From Coptis chinensis (taxonomy: Eukaryota > Streptophyta > Magnoliopsida > Ranunculales > Ranunculaceae), in assembly GCA_015680905.1 (NCBI GenBank), contig CM027382.1, positions 20,371,501 to 20,435,500 of the forward strand: DNA of 64,000 bases. The letters are read 5' to 3'. Shown piece after piece: positions 58,463 through 64,000 of the stretch. The translations under genes and the position numbers were made by a program. Within the stretch, counting starts at the first letter, position 1. Each line of letters starts with the position of its first letter. A model generated the notes under the pieces. That model was not told the DNA's origin, did not search any database, and saw nothing but the letters and a program-made list of their open reading frames with translations.

Positions 58463-59237
58463 GACTTAATGATATATATATAAGTATACAAAACTAATTC
58501 TTATGTCTTTAGAAGAAAAAAAAAATAGATAGAGATGGTGGAAGAGATGATATTCTTAAAACATCTATATTTTTCATACTTAACTATGTTGTTAGATTAG
58601 ATTTGGTTTTATATATGACTTATATACATATCATTAAATCAATTACAAAAGCGCATATGTTATATTATGTTATAATTTATCTCCTATTGAAAACTAATTT
58701 AATGATTTTTTTATACAATTTAGATAATTATAGTATAATATATAAATATAATATAAAATAACAAGAAAATGTGGTTTTCTTTTAGGGTTTACACAAATAT
58801 ATAGTATAATACATAAATTATCACCCCTATTTTGGGTTTACACAAAATAATCATAGTTCACTTTTCTTTTTACATTTGACCTCTTTTACTCAAATTACAA
58901 AATACCCCATATGATATGTGGTAAACTACCATTATTAAACATCATTTGTAGTGAAAATATTTAGTTAAAACAGGGATAATTGTGGTACCGTACATATATA
59001 ATGTAAAAAAATAAAATATATCTTATCGGAAAAAAAATAGTGAGGGCCAAGTGAGGGCTTGGTAGGGCCAAATCTTGGGGCGGGCCTATGCTCCGAACCC
59101 TAGACCCTAGCCCCACCCTAACAAGCATGAGGGTTGGAAGCCCCGCCCCTCAAATATGTGAGGGCCAACTTTTGAGGGTTTTGACGCACATTTTTGAGGG
59201 CCGGGTTGAGGGCCTGAGGGCCAAATTATCACCCCTA
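58213..59237. mobile_element. hAT-like non-autonomous element with GGGCC-rich ends
   Basis: Left end TAGGTGATAAAGGGCGGGC; right end ...GGCCAAATTATCACCCCTA, whose reverse complement is TAGGGGTGATAATTTGGCC. Many copies of GAGGGCCGGGT lie near both ends. These termini resemble plant hAT elements (TAGGGGTG...). The 8 bp flanks (AT repeat on the left, GTAAAATA on the right) do not match, perhaps because the microsatellite changed. The interior is AT-rich with a poly-T run (58432-58459). No coding sequence. Confidence 0.55.
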
Positions 59238-59261
59238 GTAAAATATATATACATTTTAAGG

Positions 59262-59264
<3 letters not shown>

Positions 59265-59334
<70 letters not shown>
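59265..59334. repeat. second (AT)n microsatellite
   Basis: About 70 bp of alternating AT just downstream of the hAT-like element. Confidence 0.95.
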
Positions 59335-59343
<9 letters not shown>

Positions 59344-60854
59344 TGTTAGTAAAAATATAAAATATAAATAATAAATATTTATACTATGCACTTAGGAATA
59401 TTGGTATTGTTTCTTTCTCCATGATGATATTAATCTACAAGTTTCACATTAGCTCTTAAATTAAAATAGTTTTTAGAAATTTAGGTTAATATGTAGGTAA
59501 TAATCATTGCATCTTTTCATAAATATATTGCATGAGCATCTATATATGTTTGTATTGGCAGTAAGTTTCTGAAATCTAGGCTAGAGTACTTATTCTATAA
59601 ATCTTGTGAGAATATAGCCTAAAGTCTTATATGAGTGAAATAATATTTGAAAAATGACACAAGGAAAAGTAAATTCGAATAGATAAATCACACGCCCACT
59701 TGCTTGATCACTATACCATATCCTTAAGCGAGAATTTAGGCCTTTTTTGGATTGATATAGCCAGAAATTCAAACTCATGTGAAATTATTTTTCGCTAGTC
59801 ACCCATCTGAGCCCTTTTTTAGCCTTTTCATAAACCAAAATCATTTACCCTTTTACAAAACAAAATAAAAATAAAATCAGCCTACCCATTTTTGAATGAG
59901 TCTGAGAATAAAGATAAAATAAAGAAAAGAAAAAAGAAATACATGTGGATCACCAAAAATTTGTTAGTTGCTTCAAATAAGAAAAGAAAATAAAGTTTCC
60001 ATAAAAAAAAAAAAAAAAAAAAAAAATCAAATAAAAAGATAGAACTCCAAAAACATAATCAAAGGAGTCAAAAGCCAAAAGAAAAAGGAAAAAATGGCTA
60101 AGGATGGAAACAAAGTGTAGAAGCAAAGTAAAACAAGGTTTTCTCTAGTTACATATTTTGAAGACTATTATCTCAAACTTGTCCTTTTTGAATATCCATT
60201 TCCTTCATTATTAAACTATCACCTAATCCCCATAACACCTAATAAAGACTTCTAGCTTAATTAGGAATAGGTTAGTGTGATAGTAAGTGGTAGATGTGTT
60301 TGATCGACTTCGGCTTCCTTGTATGTCATTAAGATTGTAAGGTAAAGTGTGTTACACTGTGCACTAGAGTGAGCGAAACTTGAGTGGAAAAATCAGAGTG
60401 TTTTTGTCTTGACATATATGTGAGGACCTACTTAAGGACGCTATTCCAAAATTTCATAAATGGACCTATTATTGCATTTCATAGCATAGTTCATTATATA
60501 TGTATTTATCCGTAGATGATTAATTATTATGCACGTATTAGCTTAGATTTCGAATTGATTATTCTGTATTCATTGCTAGTGAGATGTATAGATATCTGAG
60601 AATAAATTAGAAAACAATAATTTTTATTTCTTAGTCGTTGTAGTATAGATGAAGTTTGTGAGTACCTTCTCTGGAAAACTCTCACGAGGCTATAACTCAT
60701 CCACTAGGGAATTCCTAGTGGTTTAAGGCCTTATTGCATATGGTAAATGCAATCGCACTCGGCGAAACGAGATTAGTTAGAACTCCTTTTTTGGTCACTT
60801 ATTTTAATTTATCATATTTGCTTGAGGACAAGCAAAATGTTGTTTAGGGGTGGT
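59335..60854 (+). other. Athila B 3' UTR and polypurine tract
   Basis: No gene. 59777 onward is colinear with 8937-9987 of element A. It ends TTGAGGACAAGCAAAATGTT and the degenerate PPT TTAGGGGTGGTTT. Short frames in both strands are fortuitous. Confidence 0.7.
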
Positions 60855-61372
60855 TTTAATAATATTACATTTAAACCGATTATGTGTATAATAAATAAGA
60901 GTTAGTACTGTTTACGTGCTTTTGTGTATTTCAGGTCTTAGAGTCAAATATGTGAAAAAATATGTCACTTTTGCAAGAGAAAGAAGCAAAAGTTGGTTGC
61001 TAAGAAGTTATATGACTAAAGGCCAAGATTCAAGGAGAAAAAACCTTTTTAAAGCCCGGTCAAAGCTGAAAAGTCAAAGTCAACGCGAGCAGAAATATAG
61101 AATAAAAGTCAACAGAACTTCCGCAGGCTGTATCTTTGGACTCAGACCTTGGAATTGGGCCTATTATATGTCAAAACGACCAGCCTCGGAAAGATCGTTC
61201 TAATGGTATAGGAAATGATACAATCAGAGTAAAAGTGGACAAAAAAATTGTTGCAGTAATTTCCAACAAAGAAACCCTTTTTAGATTTAAGTAATTAGGT
61301 TTTGAGCTTGATTTAAGGCCCCAAAACATAGCTCCAAAGCCCATGCACGAAATTGTAAACCTAGTCCTCTCT

Positions 61373-61381
61373 TATATAAAG
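61373..61381 (+). promoter_or_regulatory. LTR TATA box (Athila B 3' LTR)
   Basis: TATATAAAG, in the same context as in the 5' LTR. Confidence 0.6.
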
Positions 61382-62019
61382 AGGAGTAAGGCTAAACTCT
61401 AGAAAACTAACCCTTCAATTAGTTTTTACGTAGTTAATTATTCAGTACTTAGTTTTTCATTCTTAGACTCTCTTCCATTAGATTAATAAAGCCAAGTTAT
61501 TGTTATTATGATGTCTTCTTCTTATTCTTCTATTAATGATAATCTAATGAATCTTAGCTAAACCTCCATTAGAGGTGAAGCTTTGATGAAGACTTGATGT
61601 GTTAGTGTAGAACAAGTTGTAGCAATATATTCCACTCTAGAAGGTAGTTAATTCACCATGAGAATGGGTTTAAATTGTCTCTCATGTTAATTATTAGTTG
61701 GTAGAGATTGACATGAATAATTATAGATTAAAAAGACCCAACCTTCATGTGAAAACATAAAGATTAGGATTACAACAAATCTATGCTAGCATATCAAGAA
61801 TAAATAAAGGTGGAATCAAATCCCTCTAATATCTCTCTTCTCATTCACATCTTATAATCAAATTGTCATAGTATAGTTTAGAACAATTTAATTAGTTATT
61901 TCACCATATTAGTATAATTTATTTATTACTCTCGTTGATATTATAGAATTGTTAAATTAGTGAAACTTTTACGTCTATGAAACTAGGAGTGGAACGAATT
62001 CTTTATTCCACCATATCGC

Positions 62020-62797
62020 CAGTGGCGGAGCCAGGGGGCCACCCTCACTTTCCAGTTTCCACCCAAAAAAAATACTATTTGTCCAGTCATTTATTATTCC
62101 CTCATAGCCAAAACCCAAGCAAATAGGAAAGGAAAAAAAAAAAAAAGCAAATCAAACCCAGCCCAAAAACCCACTGACCCCTTACGACTTATGTACTCTT
62201 TGTCTCTCCCAAAAATAATAAATTAAAAGTAGAAACCCCAAATATTAACCTCACACTGCACACTCTCTCTCTTATTTAAAATAAAAAATAAATAAATAAA
62301 AACCAAAAACTATTCACATACTCTCTCTTTTGGTGACTCGGTCTCTCACTCTCTTCTTCACGCACTCTCTCTTTTGGTGACTTAATCTCTCACTCTTGAG
62401 GACGCCGTGGTAAGTTTTTAAAAAAAAAAATCTAAACTATTGTTTTTTTTTTTTGGTATTTTGTAGGTTTAAACTTGATGTTTATTTCTCTTGAAATTTA
62501 AAGTAATAGATTGCATTGATTAATTGCTACTTAAGTATTGTTTAAACAACTATGTTAAAGTATTTGATCAAAGAAAAGTCATTGCTAACTCAACCAATGC
62601 TGAACTCATAAGATGTTAGTAATGCTGAAATAAGATCCTCCTCAAAACGAAGTCACCAAGAAACTGAAGATGGTAGTTGAAATATTAGTTAAAAGAAATA
62701 ATGAATTTTGTGATTGGGCTTGAAATATTAGTTTAAAAAAAAATGTATGCCTAGTTGTAGTGGCTCACCCTCACTTAATTTTCTGGCTCCGCCACTA
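62020..62797. mobile_element. hAT MITE (778 bp) with 8 bp target duplication
   Basis: Terminal inverted repeats CAGTGGCGGAGCCAG and CTGGCTCCGCCACTA (14 of 15 matching), flanked by CATATCGC at 62012-62019 and 62798-62805. The 5' LTR shows the uninterrupted site CCATATCGCAAGATAATCG. An 8 bp duplication and this terminus are typical of hAT elements. No transposase is encoded. Confidence 0.92.
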
Positions 62798-62915
62798 CAT
62801 ATCGCAAGATAATCGAGAGTAGAAAACTTTGATCTAGAATAAATCCTTTTTAGTTTTACTTATTCTTAGCATAATTAGTTAAGAGTAGGTAAAACATTAG
62901 TTTTTACTTTTATCA

Positions 62916-63210
62916 GTAGCAACTAGATCTTGAGGATGAGATGTTGGAGCATGTTGTCGTGTACGCCTAGATCTGTTCTGTCGTGGCACTTGGAGATGTG
63001 AAGGTTGAGCTTGCAGATCTGGGTGGCTAGTTGATCCATCACGGCTTGATTAATTGGAACTTTAGGATTAGGTATGTCATTTTCTTCTTATTGTTGTGTT
63101 CTTGCATTCTTGCTCACTTGAGATCTAGCTTGTTGTTTTCGCCATTACCGAATCTTGGATGAAATAACATGGAAGAAGGTCCGTTGGTAAGACACAGGTG
63201 GCGCCAATTA
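62916..63210 (-). other. Tat element C leader and primer site region
   Basis: It begins with the right GTAGC duplication (62916-62920) and is the upstream continuation of gag on the minus strand. On the minus strand TGGCGCCACCTGTGTC (63206-63191) is the likely primer binding site, a few bases after the LTR end at 63211. Confidence 0.65.
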
Positions 63211-63371
63211 TGTTTGGGTAAGAACTCACTCAAACACACTAACAATTTGTTAGGGAGATTGTTGTATGTAGAATTGTTGAGACTGTACCATCAATGGCTG
63301 CCTACGTATCCAAATCGCTTTCTAGAATCAAGTCTCTCAATGAACGTAGTTCTTTGTTTAAAAGGAATGGT

Positions 63372-63380
63372 GTATTTATA
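63372..63380 (-). promoter_or_regulatory. LTR TATA box (Tat element C)
   Basis: TATAAATAC on the minus strand, about 165 bp before the LTR-PBS junction. It is a plausible core promoter. Confidence 0.45.
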
Positions 63381-63524
63381 TGATAATATTGAGAATATTA
63401 TTTCCTTAATTGCTAGAAAATATTTCGTAATTATGTAAAATCTTAATATGGAAGCATATTTTGACAAATATATTTTTTTTAAATCTGAACCTAGCTACTA
63501 TATCTAGCTTATGGTGTCATACTT

Positions 63525-63640
63525 GTGGGCAGCTCTGGCATGCCCTATTAGTGGGCAGCATTGACATGCCATGATAATGGGTAGCGCAGGCATGCTATAA
63601 TTCTAGCCAATGCAGACATCCCATAATAGTGGGCAGCGTA
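63525..63640. repeat. minisatellite with GTGGGCAGC...CATGCC units
   Basis: About four degenerate units of 27-45 bp, each with GTGGGCAGC or TGGGTAGCG followed by GGCATGCC or GACATCCC and ATAAT. Confidence 0.7.
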
Positions 63641-63666
63641 CATAGTAGTACAGTGGGTGGGTTATA

Positions 63667-64000
63667 CACTACACCAGAAATGGCCGAAAACGACGGTTAA
63701 ATCCGTCCTAAATTGGGATTTATGACGGAATATGTTGTCTCACAAATCGCTCTGTCGTTAATATTAACAACGGTGATGAATGTCTTAACGTGAATTAGAA
63801 ATACGACGGGATAAAGACTATTATTGCCGTTGTCTAATTTGCGACTCTGAAAACCGTCATAAATCGCTTTTTACTTTTGCTAGCCAATTTTCAAACTTGA
63901 GACCCTAAATTGCGTCGCAAATTGTGTCATCTTTTAGTTTTAACTTTTAAGACATTCTTTTCCATCGCATTTGCAATTTGTGAAAATCAATTCTGGACAT
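63667..64000 (+). mobile_element. CACTA element, 5' end (continues past the window)
   Basis: Starts CACTACACCAGAAATGGCC and is followed by subterminal ACGACGG/CCGTC motifs in both orientations (about 63688-63860). The candidate 3 bp target is ATA (63664-63666). It is inserted in or beside the Tat LTR. Its end type resembles, but is not the same as, the one at 6674. Confidence 0.7.

Larger units (their letters stand above)
43815..62915 (+). mobile_element. Athila-like Ty3/gypsy retrotransposon B, full length with nested insertions
   Basis: A 19.1 kb element: 5' LTR, PBS complementary to tRNA-Asp, gag, protease, RT/RNase H, integrase, ORF X, ORF Y, 3' UTR, PPT and 3' LTR, flanked by GTAGC. Removing the three nested DNA elements leaves about 14.2 kb, a normal Athila size. 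The LTRs differ at roughly one position in ten over the stretches I compared, so it is not recent. All genes carry lesions. Confidence 0.92.
60855..62915 (+). repeat. 3' LTR of Athila B, with hAT MITE inside
   Basis: Homologous to 43815-45130 from its base 33 or so onward (TTAATAATATTACATTT). The first about 32 bp including TGATAAGAGCC are missing, so PPT and LTR are joined by a small deletion. It ends CTTTTATCA at 62915. It contains the 778 bp MITE. Confidence 0.88.
63211..63666 (-). repeat. 5' LTR of Tat element C (minus strand), right end interrupted
   Basis: On the plus strand it starts TGTTTGGG next to the primer site. It contains a minus-strand TATA box and a minisatellite. The far end is not reached before the CACTA element at 63667, so its full length is unknown. 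Confidence 0.6.

Noticed and set aside
59088-59391. Open frames on both strands encoding long Tyr-Ile runs
   Set aside because: They are translations of the (AT)n microsatellite and flanking transposon ends. The same applies to 6416-6607 and 57935-58219.

Overview
The window is nuclear DNA of a flowering plant, most likely a eudicot, from an intergenic region rich in transposable elements. The basis is AT-rich sequence, Athila- and Tat-type Ty3/gypsy retrotransposons, a plant L1-type LINE with RNase H, FAR1-type MULE-transposase sequence, Helitron, CACTA and hAT ends, and broken pieces of typical plant genes (GLR, SIZ1, GRWD1, GlnRS, RLCK, PPR). I see no intact host gene. The species cannot be read from the sequence, and all comparisons were made by eye between copies in the window and from family motifs.

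Layout. 1-11290: 3' part of Athila-like element A (RT, RNase H, integrase, two extra ORFs called X and Y here, 3' UTR, 3' LTR cut short). Two tandem Helitrons, a CACTA end and a glutaminyl-tRNA synthetase exon interrupt its 3' UTR. 11300-19733 (minus): a FAR1-type transposase gene remnant of two exons whose intron holds a 6.2 kb LINE and a small Helitron. 19734-26865: MITE-like inverted repeats, a hAT transposase fragment and unassigned DNA. 26866-36100: a cluster of gene fragments (RLCK kinase, GLR, one unidentified exon, GRWD1, SIZ1, a GC-richer block that looks organellar, PPR) mixed with LTR debris. 36450-39852: a probable chromovirus-type solo LTR. 39853-43814 and 62916-63666 (minus): the two halves of a Tat-type element C. 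43815-62915: Athila-like element B, inserted into C with the 5 bp target duplication GTAGC.

Element B has an LTR, a tRNA-Asp-type primer site, gag, protease, RT/RNase H, integrase, ORF X, ORF Y and a second LTR. It carries three younger DNA elements. The most interesting is a 3,076 bp terminal-inverted-repeat element at 54472-57547 inserted in ORF Y. It has a TTA target duplication, six 19-21 bp palindromes clustered near its ends, and one gene, which encodes a plant mobile domain (PMD) protein instead of a recognisable transposase. The paralogous ORF Y in element A gives the empty site. The other two are a hAT-like element beside an AT microsatellite and a 778 bp hAT MITE with a perfect 8 bp duplication in the 3' LTR.

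The order of insertion can be read directly: Tat element C first, then Athila B, then the PMD element and the hAT elements. Nearly all coding regions carry stops or frameshifts. The PMD gene is the least damaged: its first two exons read through for 347 codons.
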